NCBI GenBank assembly: GCA_934667095.1
Contig: CAKULE010000016.1
Span: forward strand, 1 to 63,548
Direction of reading: 5' to 3'
DNA: 63,548 nucleotides
From: an uncultured Oscillospiraceae bacterium
GTDB lineage: Bacteria > Bacillota > Clostridia > Oscillospirales > Oscillospiraceae
Of this stretch, positions 21,661-30,027 are shown in pieces (the stretch's first letter is position 1; each line of letters starts with the position of its first letter). Below the pieces are notes generated by a model. The model was given only the letters and a program-made list of their open reading frames with translations, made no database searches and had not been told where the DNA came from. The position numbers were made by a program, and so were the translations under genes.

Positions 21661-21696
21661 AATGAGCCCCCGCCGACTTTCCGGCGGGGGCTCATT
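21661..21696. terminator. terminator after the surface block
   Basis: A perfect 15-bp stem, AATGAGCCCCCGCCG (21661-21675) with its complement at 21682-21696, six-base loop. It lies 8 bp past the subtilase stop. Confidence 0.8.
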
Positions 21697-21703
21697 ATCT
21701 ATA

Positions 21704-21735
21704 ATAAAAGGGAGCCGGTCCAAGGACCAGCTCCC
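21704..21735 (-). terminator. terminator of the DRTGG gene
   Basis: On the minus strand GGGAGCTGGTCC pairs with GGACCGGCTCCC (one mismatch), followed by TTTTATTAT. It lies just beyond the DRTGG stop. Confidence 0.65.
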
Positions 21736-21745
21736 TTGCTATACT

Positions 21746-22099
21746 TTATTCGGGCTTTCCGCTGCCCCGCAGGCCGTGGAGATAGAGCTCCCCGCAGGCG
21801 GGATACATGGGCATGGAAGAGGCCATCACCACGATGCCCCGCTGGCGCGCCAGCGTCACCATTCCCTCGTCCGGGAGCTTGCCGCGGACGAACACGATGC
21901 ACTTCATGTCCATCATGTCGGCGGTGCGGATAACCTGAGGGTTCACCAGACCGGTAAGCAGCAGGGCCTGATTCTTCACGTAGGCCAGCACGTCGCTCAT
22001 GAAGTCGCTGCCGCAGGCGGCCAGCACCTGCGTGTCCAGCAGCTCTTCACCGCAGAGCACTTTCGCATTCAGGATCGAACGGACCTCTTTCAGCGTCAT
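21746..22099 (-). CDS. DRTGG-domain protein
   Basis: 117 residues making a single DRTGG-type domain: NAKVLCGEELLDTQVLAACGSD at the N-terminus, then MSDVLAY, LLLTGLVNPQVIRTADMMD and CIVFVRGKLPD. The domain occurs alone in Clostridia and inside larger CBS-DRTGG proteins, and probably binds a nucleotide or other small ligand; the role is not established. ATG 22099 is preceded by GGGAGGTG. It has its own perfect-consensus promoter and terminator, so it is a separate unit from the GTPases upstream. Confidence 0.75.
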   Translation of the reverse strand: MTLKEVRSILNAKVLCGEELLDTQVLAACGSDFMSDVLAYVKNQALLLTGLVNPQVIRTADMMDMKCIVFVRGKLPDEGMVTLARQRGIVVMASSMPMYPACGELYLHGLRGSGKPE

Positions 22100-22159
22100 G
22101 GTCCCACACCTCCCGGACGCTCCGCCGCGGCAGAGCGTTAAAAAATCATCGATTTATTT

Positions 22160-22188
22160 ATTATATCCGGGTGGGAAGCGGCTGTCAA
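22160..22188 (-). promoter_or_regulatory. sigma-A promoter of the DRTGG gene
   Basis: On the minus strand TTGACA (22188-22183), 17 bp, TATAAT (22165-22160). This is a full consensus promoter at optimal spacing. The leader downstream can form an ACGCTC...GAGCGT hairpin before the ribosome site. Confidence 0.82.
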
Positions 22189-22223
22189 GCGGGGAAATGA
22201 CGAAAACTGGATGAATCGTCAGG

Positions 22224-23156
22224 TCAGAAGGTGACGACCTCCTGGGCGGGCTTTTCCGCGGCGGAGATGGACGCTACCTCCAGCAGGGGGCCGGACTGAC
22301 CGCCGTAGAGCTCGTGCTCGATGGTGTCGATCTTTGCGGTGAGTTCCACCCAGTCCCGGGTCTCGAAGTCGTCCAAATGGTCGCCCTTGGCCACCATGCC
22401 GAGGAAGGACACGTCCTTCTCGCAGCAGAGCATGGCGAAGCGGCCGGGAGCGGCGAAGCCGGGGTACTTGGCGATGTGGCACATGACCATCTTGGCCTGA
22501 ATGGTCTTGCCCACCCAGCGCTCGGTGTGTTCCATGGCGTCCACGTAGAAGATGCCGAAGTCGTCATCGGGGATGCGGATCACCGGCTGGGACAGGTCGA
22601 AGGGGCAGAGGCTGCCGTCGTCGTAGTCGTCGCTGGTGCCGTCCAGATTCTCCAGATAGATGCTGGCCCGGCGGTTGACCATCCGCAGGTTGCGCCGGCG
22701 GAGGGCGGTCCGCAGGTTCTCATCACAGCGGTTGAACACGATCATATCCGCGCTGATGAGCTTTTCCATCATCAGCTGGCCCATGTTGCGGGCGTAGGCA
22801 TCGAAGGTGGACGCCTCCACGATGGTCATGATCTGGTATAGGATCCAGTTGGAGGGGAGCACCTCCTGCTCCAGCCGGGGCAGGGGCCACATGCCGTTAT
22901 ACTCGATGAGCACCTGGGCGGGCTTGTACTGCTTCTCCAGCTTTTTCAGGAGGGACATCTTCAGGTCTCCCTCATCCTCCACGTCCACCACGGTGACGTT
23001 GCGCAGCAGGGCAGGGTCGTACTCCTCCTCCCCCTGCTCGCAGCGAATCAGCAGCGTGCGGTCGTCAGCGGCGAAGCCGTCGGACAGGATGCCGTTGATG
23101 AAGTTGGTCTTGCCGGCGTCCAGAAAGCCGGCAAACAGATAGACAGGGATCTCCAT
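22224..23156 (-). CDS. COG0523-like GTPase, atypical paralogue
   Basis: 310 residues. A SIMIBI-type P-loop GFLDAGKT is at 10-17, and NRCD in VFNRCDEN stands for the NKxD guanine motif. Unlike its neighbour it lacks the CxCC metal signature of COG0523 metallochaperones; at the equivalent place it reads LLIRCEQGEEEY. The C-terminal part (VGKTIQAKMVMCHIAKYPG to GMVAKGDHL) resembles a small beta domain also met in TIGR03943-type permease-associated proteins, by recall. Its start lies 12 bp after the stop of the His-rich GTPase, so the two are co-translated partners, probably in metal delivery. Metal identity unknown. Confidence 0.72.
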   Translation of the reverse strand: MEIPVYLFAGFLDAGKTNFINGILSDGFAADDRTLLIRCEQGEEEYDPALLRNVTVVDVEDEGDLKMSLLKKLEKQYKPAQVLIEYNGMWPLPRLEQEVLPSNWILYQIMTIVEASTFDAYARNMGQLMMEKLISADMIVFNRCDENLRTALRRRNLRMVNRRASIYLENLDGTSDDYDDGSLCPFDLSQPVIRIPDDDFGIFYVDAMEHTERWVGKTIQAKMVMCHIAKYPGFAAPGRFAMLCCEKDVSFLGMVAKGDHLDDFETRDWVELTAKIDTIEHELYGGQSGPLLEVASISAAEKPAQEVVTF

Positions 23157-23168
23157 GCAGTCCGCTCC

Positions 23169-24338
23169 TTACAGGCCGAAGAGCTCGGCCAGCTTGTCCT
23201 CCTTCAGCTGGGCGCCGATCACGCACAGGCGGCCGGTGTAGTCGGCGGAGCCGGTGCGCACCTCGTGCTCGGCGGGGACGTAGTCGAAGTGATACCACTC
23301 GCCGTCCTTGCCGGGGACGATGCCCTTGGCCCGCAGGATGGCGCCGTACTCGCCGGTGTCCAGCGCGGAGAGGATGCCGTCCAGCTGCTCCTTGGTGAAG
23401 GTCTTGGGGGTCTCCTTGCCCCAGGAGGTGAACACCTCGTCGGCGTGGTGGTGATGGTGATGCTCGTGGTCATGGCAGCCGCAGGAGCACGCCTCGCCAT
23501 GCTCGTGGTCGTGGTCGTGGCCATGGTGGGGCTCATGCCCGTCCTCGTCATGGTCGTGGTGATGATGGTGCTCATGATGGTGCTCATGATCGTGGTCATC
23601 ATCGTCATCATCGTCGTCATGATGATGGTGGCAGGAGCAGTCGGGGTCGTCGCACTCCTCGCCGTCGTGATGATGGTGATGCTCTGCCTCGTCGGCCTCG
23701 TGGTCGGCCCGCAGCTTGGCCAGCACCTCATCCGCCAGGGAGACCTTCTCAATAGCGGCCAGAATGGTCTGGCCGTCCAACTGGTCCCAGGGGGTGGTGA
23801 GGATGGCGGCGTCAGGGTTCTTCTCCCGCAGCAGGGCCACGGCGGCCTCCAGCTTCTCCTGAGTCAGGTTCTGGGTGCGGGAGAGGATGATGGTGCCGGC
23901 GGTCTCCACCTGATTGTTGTAGAACTCGCCGAAGTTCTTCATGTAGAGCTTCACCTTGGTGGCGTCGGCTACGGTGACGTAGCTGTTCAGCTTCATGCCG
24001 CTGCTGCCGGCCACAGTGTTTTCCACCGCCACGATCACGTCGGACAGCTTACCCACGCCGGAGGGCTCGATGAGGATGCGGTCGGGGTGGAACTGAGCCT
24101 CCACCTCCTTGAGGGCAGCGGAGAAGTCGCCCACCAGAGAGCAGCAGATGCAGCCAGAGGACATCTCGGAAATCTGCACGCCGGAGTCCTTCAGGAAGCC
24201 GCCGTCGATGCTGATCTGGCCGAACTCGTTCTCGATGAGCACCAGCTTCTCGCCCTTGTAGGCCTCGGCGATGAGCTTTTTGATGAGGGTGGTCTTGCCC
24301 GCCCCAAGGAAGCCGGAAATAATGTCGATCTTTGTCAT
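23169..24338 (-). CDS. CobW/COG0523 GTPase with His/Asp-rich metal-binding insert
   Basis: Metal-chaperone-type GTPase, 389 residues from ATG 24338 (AGAGG upstream); an in-frame ATG at 24395 overlaps the promoter and is rejected. P-loop GFLGAGKT at 9-16, metal motif CICC at 63-66, EPSGVG at 91-96, and SRTQ at 153-156 in place of NKxD. Residues about 213-298 are a low-complexity insert of His, Asp, Glu and paired Cys (CSC, CSCGC) that must bind several metal ions, most likely Zn, Ni or Co. The C-terminal CobW_C domain follows to residue 389. It is first of a two-gene unit. No zinc-uptake box was recognised, so regulation is open. Confidence 0.85.
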   Translation of the reverse strand: MTKIDIISGFLGAGKTTLIKKLIAEAYKGEKLVLIENEFGQISIDGGFLKDSGVQISEMSSGCICCSLVGDFSAALKEVEAQFHPDRILIEPSGVGKLSDVIVAVENTVAGSSGMKLNSYVTVADATKVKLYMKNFGEFYNNQVETAGTIILSRTQNLTQEKLEAAVALLREKNPDAAILTTPWDQLDGQTILAAIEKVSLADEVLAKLRADHEADEAEHHHHHDGEECDDPDCSCHHHHDDDDDDDDHDHEHHHEHHHHHDHDEDGHEPHHGHDHDHEHGEACSCGCHDHEHHHHHHADEVFTSWGKETPKTFTKEQLDGILSALDTGEYGAILRAKGIVPGKDGEWYHFDYVPAEHEVRTGSADYTGRLCVIGAQLKEDKLAELFGL

Positions 24339-24383
24339 GGTAAAAACCTCTTTTCGGGTATGGCCCGGATTTTGTTGTGAGAT

Positions 24384-24411
24384 ATTATAGCACATCAGTA
24401 GGAAAATGCAA
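24384..24411 (-). promoter_or_regulatory. sigma-A promoter of the GTPase pair
   Basis: On the minus strand TTGCAT (24411-24406), 16 bp, TATAAT (24389-24384), 46 bp before the CobW-type start. It begins 11 bp past the LysR stop. Confidence 0.68.
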
Positions 24412-24421
24412 GGGCCTCACA

Positions 24422-25375
24422 TCAGGTCTGGGCATCAAAGCAGTCCCGGAACATCTTGATGAGCAGGGGAATGGCGGGGTTGTGGTCCCCGGTCCGGAAC
24501 AGCAGGTAGTACTGCACGGAATAGGGGGCGTCCTCCACCGGCAGATAGCGGATGCCGGGGTAGGCCCGCAGACCGTTGGGGATGGTAGAGGGAAATACCC
24601 CTTGCCCCTGGGCGGCCAGAGACTGCTTGATGTCGGCCAGATCCCGGTCCACCAGCTTGATCTGCGGCTCAAAGCCGCTGTCCAGACAGGCCCTGACAAA
24701 GTAGCTGTGCCGCTGCATGCTGGGCCGGGTGCGGTAGAGCTTTACGATATCGGTGTGGAAGATGATGGGCAGGTCCTTCAGCTCCTTCAGGGTGATGCTG
24801 TCCCGTCCGGCGGGGAGCATGGGACCGCCGAAGGCGATGGAGAGGGGCTGGGTGCCCACCGGCTCGCAGCGGACGGCATCGCTGAGCTCCGGAGGCATGG
24901 GGGCGGCGCCCACCGGCAGGGCCCGAGGCACCAGCGCGGCGTCGATCTCCTTCCGGAGCAGGGCGTCCATCCGCTTTTCCACAGACACCTCCTGCAGGGT
25001 CAGCTGCACCTCCGGACAGGAGAGATAAAGGGCGGAGATGAGGTTTCCCTTGTTGGAGGAGCTGAACATCCACCGATCCAGTCCCAGCCGGATGACCAGC
25101 TGCCGCCGGGCACGGCGGGCAGGGGTGGCGTTGCGCAGGGCGGTCCAGTCCTCCAGCAGCTGTTCGATGAGGGGGAGGACACGTTCGCCCTCACTGGTGA
25201 GGGCCACGGTGTTGGATTTGGAGGAGCGGTCGAACAGCACTACGTTCAGCTCGTCCTCAGCGGCGCGGACGTGCCGGGAGATTGAGGACTGGGCGCAGGG
25301 GATGGTTTCCGCTGCCTCGCTGAAAGAGCGGAGCTTTGCCACGGCCATGACGGCCTCAAGCCATTCCAGTTTCAT
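24422..25375 (-). CDS. LysR family transcriptional regulator
   Basis: 317 residues from ATG 25375 with GGAAGGTG upstream; an in-frame ATG at 25417 lacks a ribosome site. The winged helix-turn-helix is at 1-60: FSEAAETIPCAQSSISRHVRAAEDEL. The periplasmic-binding-like effector domain runs from about 90 to 300. It is divergent from the PrpD-permease-FAD unit with 225 bp between, the standard layout for a LysR activator of the neighbouring operon. The co-inducer is probably that pathway's substrate. A TATAAT at about 25423-25428 on the minus strand, 17 bp from a weak TTCCGT, may be its promoter. Confidence 0.88.
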   Translation of the reverse strand: MKLEWLEAVMAVAKLRSFSEAAETIPCAQSSISRHVRAAEDELNVVLFDRSSKSNTVALTSEGERVLPLIEQLLEDWTALRNATPARRARRQLVIRLGLDRWMFSSSNKGNLISALYLSCPEVQLTLQEVSVEKRMDALLRKEIDAALVPRALPVGAAPMPPELSDAVRCEPVGTQPLSIAFGGPMLPAGRDSITLKELKDLPIIFHTDIVKLYRTRPSMQRHSYFVRACLDSGFEPQIKLVDRDLADIKQSLAAQGQGVFPSTIPNGLRAYPGIRYLPVEDAPYSVQYYLLFRTGDHNPAIPLLIKMFRDCFDAQT

Positions 25376-25500
25376 ACTGTCACCTTCCGTGCAGGTTTGG
25401 AGTTTCCTCGTATGCATATTATATCATATAAGATAGAAGGACGGAAGAGGAAAGAGAAAAATCAATGCAGATCCCGGATTCACCTGAGAAAATAGTTGCA

Positions 25501-25529
25501 TTGTACATGACAGAACGGCGTGCTATTAT
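25501..25529 (+). promoter_or_regulatory. promoter of the PrpD-permease-FAD unit
   Basis: TTGTAC (25501-25506), 17 bp, TATTAT (25524-25529), 71 bp before the PrpD start. The hexamers are imperfect, consistent with a LysR-activated promoter. Confidence 0.55.
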
Positions 25530-25587
25530 GATTTTTGTAAAAAACAGCTGAAGCTCGCGGCCGGGGATTTGGCTGGTACATGACAGA
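25503..25587 (+). repeat. 12-bp direct repeat around the PrpD promoter
   Basis: GTACATGACAGA occurs at 25503-25514, inside the promoter, and again at 25576-25587, just before the ribosome site. It may be a regulator half-site or the trace of a small duplication. Confidence 0.4.
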
Positions 25588-25600
25588 GAGGAGAATCCGG

Positions 25601-27031
25601 ATGAAAAAAGAAACATCCACAGCGGCGGAGCTTTTGTCCCAGACGGCGCTGGCCGCCAAGTACGAGGATCTCAGCGACAAGAACATCCGCATCGCCAAGG
25701 ACAAGCTGCTGGATAACATCGGCAATCTGGCCGGCGGTGCCGCAGCCTTCGGCAACCGTGAGGTCATGGAGGTGGTGGGCAGCTACGGCGAGGTGGGGGA
25801 AGCCCCCGTGTTTCTGCTGGGCGGCCGCTGCTCCCTGGGCGACGCCGCCATGGTCAATGCCATGTCTTCCCGCTCCAACGACTTTGAGCCCATGTTTATG
25901 AATCTGGACGGGGTGCGGATGCCCTCCAAGGAGTCCGCCACCCTCATCAACGCGGCCCTCACCGCCGGCGCGGTGTATGGCTTCTCCGGCAAGGACTACA
26001 TCACCCATGAGGTGGTCAGCGAGGACCTGTCCGTGCGCATTATGGCTGCCGGTGGCCGCTGGAATTTCGCCGTAGGCTGGGACAGCTCCTTTACCATGCC
26101 GATCTATGGCGTGTGCGCCCAGCTGGGCCGCATCCGGGGGCTGAACGCCCTCCAGCTGCGGGACGCGTGGGGCATCTCCATGGGTATGGTGGGCGGCACC
26201 ATGTCCCATATTTTTGACTACGCTACCTCCGCCAAGCTGGGTGCGGGCTACAACATCCGCAACGCCGACTTCGCCACCCGCCTGGCGAAAAAAGGCTTCC
26301 CAAGCCTGAAGAACATCTTTGAGGGTCCCCGCAACCTGTACCACCAGTACCGGGGCATGGACGAGGCCTGTGACCCCCGGTACCTGCGGGAGGGTCTGGG
26401 CAAGAAGTTCTACATGGAGGAGTCCATCAAGCTCTACCCCGTGGGCGCCCCCGCCACCATCGTGGCCTTCGCCGGCAGCGAGCTCTCCGGCGTGTGCGAC
26501 CCGAAGGACATCGTGGACATCGAGTTGGCTGTGCCCGAGGGGTACACTGAGATGTACTATTGGCCGCCCTACGAGGTGGGCCGCGATCCCTTGACCCACG
26601 CCCAGTTCAGTTACCAGTACGCCCTGTGCGCGCCGCTGCTGTGGGGTGCGTTCAGCGTGACCCACTACTCGGAGGAGCACCTGCGGGATCCGGAGCTGCT
26701 GCGGCTGTGCTCCATTACCCGTATGCTCCACGACCCGTCTCTGCCCAGCGGCGTGCCGGGCCACAGCTCTACTTCCTTTAATATGATCCGTGTGACCGTC
26801 ACCACCAAGGACGGCAAAAAGTATGTGTCCGAAAAGAGCAGTAAGGACTTCAGCATGCACGACTACCCCACCCGGGAGCAACTGCTGGCCAAGTACTGGG
26901 ATCAGGTGAATGGCGGCGGCCTGCTGAAGCGGGAGAATGCCGAAAAGCTCATCGGTCTGGTGGACCATCTGGAGGATGTGGCCGATATGCGGACCATCAC
27001 AGATCTGCTCCTGCTGGAAAACAACCAGTGA
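25601..27031 (+). CDS. MmgE/PrpD family protein
   Basis: 476 residues from ATG 25601, served by GAGAGGAG; ATG 25580 upstream is inside the repeat and less likely. The fold family covers 2-methylcitrate dehydratase, cis-aconitate decarboxylase and iminodisuccinate epimerase, all acting on di/tricarboxylates without a metal. Family traits: an all-helical N-terminal half with DNIGNLAGGAAAFG and the SSRSNDFEP segment at the place of the usual catalytic Asp loop, then an alpha/beta lid with KLYPVGAPATIV. No methylcitrate synthase or methylisocitrate lyase lies nearby, so propionate degradation is not indicated. Substrate unknown. First gene of a rightward unit with a permease and an FAD enzyme. 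Confidence 0.85.
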   Translation: MKKETSTAAELLSQTALAAKYEDLSDKNIRIAKDKLLDNIGNLAGGAAAFGNREVMEVVGSYGEVGEAPVFLLGGRCSLGDAAMVNAMSSRSNDFEPMFMNLDGVRMPSKESATLINAALTAGAVYGFSGKDYITHEVVSEDLSVRIMAAGGRWNFAVGWDSSFTMPIYGVCAQLGRIRGLNALQLRDAWGISMGMVGGTMSHIFDYATSAKLGAGYNIRNADFATRLAKKGFPSLKNIFEGPRNLYHQYRGMDEACDPRYLREGLGKKFYMEESIKLYPVGAPATIVAFAGSELSGVCDPKDIVDIELAVPEGYTEMYYWPPYEVGRDPLTHAQFSYQYALCAPLLWGAFSVTHYSEEHLRDPELLRLCSITRMLHDPSLPSGVPGHSSTSFNMIRVTVTTKDGKKYVSEKSSKDFSMHDYPTREQLLAKYWDQVNGGGLLKRENAEKLIGLVDHLEDVADMRTITDLLLLENNQ

Positions 27032-27061
27032 CCCCGGCGTAAAGAAAGGAGAAAGAGAACT

Positions 27062-28498
27062 ATGAAGAAGAACAAAGGCATTATGACCCTCGTTCATGTG
27101 GTGATCGGCATTGCCATCGCGCTCCTGTTCGCCAACCTGAAGGCACCGGAGCCCCTGACCCACTATGGCCTCACTGTCATCGGCCTGTTTCTGGTGACCA
27201 ACTACTGGTTCGCCACCATCGGTATGATCTGGCCCAGCGTCCTCTCCCTTACGCTGTATGTAATCCTCACTGCCACCCCGGCGGCGGATGCCACCGTGCG
27301 CATTCTGGGCTCCACCACCGTGTGGCAGTGCATCATGCTCATGCCCATCTGCGGCGCGCTGAAGGAGTCCGGTGCCACGGAGGTCATGGCCAAGTACCTC
27401 ATCAGCCGGAAGTTCCTCTCCGGCAAGCCTCTGCTGTTCAGCTACGTGTTCCTGCTGGCCTGCTTCGCCGTGGGTGTGCTCACCGGCCTCAGCTCCGCGG
27501 TCATTCTGGCCTTTGTCCTGTTTGAGGGCGTGGCCCAGACCATCGACTGCAAGCCCGGCGAGAGCTACTACACCACGATGATCGTGGCCACCTTCCTCTC
27601 CTCCGCCTTAGGCACCACGGTCATCCCCTACCGCAGCTACCTGACCGCCATGGTTGGCTCCTTCTCCAAGATCCTGGGCACTCCCATGAACGGCGCCATG
27701 TACATCATCTATGCCTTCTGCTTCATGCTGATCTTCATGCTCCTCATGCTGCTGGTGATGAAGTTTATCCTCCGGGTGGACATGAGCAAGCTGGAGAAGC
27801 TGGACACTCAGGCTCTGGCCAAGGACGTGGGCAAGATCAACCTCACAGGAAAGCTGCTGCTGGTCATTTTGGGCATCGTCATTCTGGGTATCATCTATCC
27901 GCTGGTGATCAAGAGCGGCGTCATCTACGACCTGTTGAGCAAGACCCTCACCAACAACCTGTTCTTCGGCCTGGCCGCCGTGGCCGCCTGCATGATCCAC
28001 GTCCAGGGCAAGCCCCTGATGGACATCAACAGGGCCATCAGCAAATACGTCCCCTGGGGCCTGCTGTTCTCCATGGGTATCATGCTCTTCTTCGCCGACT
28101 GCCTGTCCTCCGCCGACTCCGGTGTGCGTGAGTTCCTGTCCATCACCATGGGCAACCTGTTCGGCGGCATGGCCAGCTGGCTGTTCATCGTGTGCGTGGT
28201 GGTCCTCACCGTCATCGTGACCGGCTTCTTCTCCAACATGGCCACCGGTATCGTCATCCTCACCGCCACGGCGCCCCTGGCGCCCCAGTTCGGCGTGGAC
28301 CCCATGTTCCTGGGTATTCTGGTCATGTTCAGCAGCATGTTCGGCTTCCTCACTCCCGGCGGCAACGGCATGACTCCTCTGCTGTACGGCCGTGAGGACG
28401 TGACCTCCGGCGGGATCTACAAGTGCCTGATCCCCTTCATGCTGGTGTTCATGCTCATGAACGTCCTGGGCGGCGTGATCCTCGGCGCCATTTTCTGA
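27062..28498 (+). CDS. ion-transporter-superfamily permease (SLC13/DASS-like)
   Basis: 478 residues with about 11-13 hydrophobic segments from residue 8 to the C-terminus and no signal peptide. It contains helix-break stretches typical of dicarboxylate/ArsB-type carriers, such as GVLTGLSSAVILAF, SSALGTTVIPYRSYL and FGFLTPGGNGMTPLLYGREDV. It follows PrpD after 30 bp with AAAGGAG before ATG 27062. Its place between a PrpD enzyme and an FAD oxidoreductase suggests it imports their carboxylate substrate, probably coupled to Na+ or H+. Family level is reasonably sure, substrate is not. Confidence 0.78.
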   Translation: MKKNKGIMTLVHVVIGIAIALLFANLKAPEPLTHYGLTVIGLFLVTNYWFATIGMIWPSVLSLTLYVILTATPAADATVRILGSTTVWQCIMLMPICGALKESGATEVMAKYLISRKFLSGKPLLFSYVFLLACFAVGVLTGLSSAVILAFVLFEGVAQTIDCKPGESYYTTMIVATFLSSALGTTVIPYRSYLTAMVGSFSKILGTPMNGAMYIIYAFCFMLIFMLLMLLVMKFILRVDMSKLEKLDTQALAKDVGKINLTGKLLLVILGIVILGIIYPLVIKSGVIYDLLSKTLTNNLFFGLAAVAACMIHVQGKPLMDINRAISKYVPWGLLFSMGIMLFFADCLSSADSGVREFLSITMGNLFGGMASWLFIVCVVVLTVIVTGFFSNMATGIVILTATAPLAPQFGVDPMFLGILVMFSSMFGFLTPGGNGMTPLLYGREDVTSGGIYKCLIPFMLVFMLMNVLGGVILGAIF

Positions 28499-28536
28499 GA
28501 AGCGACATCTATCCCTGTATGAATTGAGAGGCTGCT

Positions 28537-30027
28537 ATGAAAGAAATTTACACTGAATCCGCCCGTGAGCTTGAGATCTACGACCAGTGCGACGTACTGG
28601 TGGTGGGCAGCGGGTGCGCCGGTCACTCGGCGGCCATCGCCGCCGCCCGGGCGGGCTGCAAGAACATCGTGCTGATGGAGCGCTACGGCTACTCCGGCGG
28701 CGATGTCACCGGCGGCTATGTCATCATGGTCCCGAATCTGTCCTGGTACGATAAATCCTTCGTCCGGGGCCTTCAGGAGGAGTGGTTTACCCGTCTGGAG
28801 CCCATTCCCAACGCCGTGCGGGGTCCTGCCCTGAAGGACATCGGCAGTCAGGACCCCGTGCTCATCGACGCCTGGCGGTCCATCCACGACTGCGTCAGCC
28901 GCGGCGGCTTTGAGGGGGCTAAGCCCGCCTGTCTGGTGCGGGCGGTGTACTACGAGCCCAACCAGCTGAAGATCGAGATGGACAAAATGCTGCTGGAGCA
29001 TAAGGATGCCATCCGGGTCATGTACCACTCCTGGGGAGCCCGGCCCATTATGGAGGGAAATGCGATCAGGGGCGTGGCCTTCGAGTCCAAGGAGGGCCGC
29101 AAGGCCGTACTGGCCAAGGTGGTCATCGACGCCACCGGCGACGGAGACCTCTTCCGCCAGACAGGCGCACCCTATTCCTCTCTGGCGGACGGGGAGTGCC
29201 GCTCCTCCACCACCGCTCTGGTGTGGCGCATTGCGGGCATCGACTGGGACCAGTTCGAGGCGTGGAAGCGCCGCAGTCCCGAGGCGCTGGACGCCCTGCG
29301 GGCCCGGCTCACCGCCATCGCCGGCTTCCGCTGTATGCCCCTGCCCACCAACCAGAACGACATGTGCTGGATCAACAACTGGCACCCCAACATGGACTGT
29401 TCTGCCGTGGCGGACCAGACCCGCACGGAGATGGAAACCCGGGACACCATGCGTCAGGTGTTGGCCTACCTGAAGGAGGCCGTGCCCGTTGCCTTCCGTA
29501 ACGCGTATCTCTACGATATCGCACCCCAGCTGGGTTACCGCTGCTCCTACCGGCTGAAGGGTGAGTACGTCATGACTGCCAACGATTTCGCCTTCGCTAC
29601 GAGGCATGAGGACGTCATCGCATGGCACTCCACCATCTGCCAGATCAACGACTGCGGCCCCGTGGAGATCCCCTATCGGGCCATCCTGCCCCAGAAGGTG
29701 GAGGGCCTGCTGTGCCCCGGCCGCCATCTCTCCGCCGACAACGTGGCCATCGACTGGCTGAATCTGATCCCCCAGTGCGTGGGTACCGGTCAGGCCGCCG
29801 GTGTAGCGGCCGCCGTGGCGGTGGCGGACGGCACCACCGTCCGCAATGTGGACATCAAGAAGGTGCAGGATATTCTGGCCGGGGAGCAGGATGTGCCCCT
29901 GCCCCGGAATCCTCACACCGATCCCTCCTACACAGAACTGTGCGAGGCCCACGAGTACGGCCTTTACACCGCCATGGCCAAGAAGGCCAGGGAGGCGGCC
30001 GGCATTGCCGATTTCCGGCAGTGGTAA
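28537..30027 (+). CDS. FAD-dependent oxidoreductase (FAD_oxidored type)
   Basis: 496 residues. The N-terminal dinucleotide loop is VVGSGCAG (22-29), followed by the acidic residue of LMERYG and GGDVTGG. DATGDGDLF mid-protein is the second FAD contact. RHLSADNVAIDWLNLIPQCVGTGQAAG near the C-terminus is the GTGQAAG flavin-closing motif of this family. The family includes enzymes that oxidise or reduce carbon-carbon bonds of organic acids. It is the third gene of the LysR-divergent unit, starting 38 bp after the permease. A tiny Cys-rich ORF overlaps its stop codon and could be an electron-transfer or metal partner. Confidence 0.85.
   Translation: MKEIYTESARELEIYDQCDVLVVGSGCAGHSAAIAAARAGCKNIVLMERYGYSGGDVTGGYVIMVPNLSWYDKSFVRGLQEEWFTRLEPIPNAVRGPALKDIGSQDPVLIDAWRSIHDCVSRGGFEGAKPACLVRAVYYEPNQLKIEMDKMLLEHKDAIRVMYHSWGARPIMEGNAIRGVAFESKEGRKAVLAKVVIDATGDGDLFRQTGAPYSSLADGECRSSTTALVWRIAGIDWDQFEAWKRRSPEALDALRARLTAIAGFRCMPLPTNQNDMCWINNWHPNMDCSAVADQTRTEMETRDTMRQVLAYLKEAVPVAFRNAYLYDIAPQLGYRCSYRLKGEYVMTANDFAFATRHEDVIAWHSTICQINDCGPVEIPYRAILPQKVEGLLCPGRHLSADNVAIDWLNLIPQCVGTGQAAGVAAAVAVADGTTVRNVDIKKVQDILAGEQDVPLPRNPHTDPSYTELCEAHEYGLYTAMAKKAREAAGIADFRQW

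Noticed and set aside
23440..23700. Short-period repeats resembling a repeat array
   Set aside because: The repetition comes from His and Asp codons in the GTPase insert, with no regular spacers. No CRISPR array was seen anywhere in the window.
23265..24380. Val/Met-rich plus-strand frame resembling a membrane protein
   Set aside because: The hydrophobic run is the reverse complement of the His/Asp codons of the CobW-type insert, not a transmembrane region.
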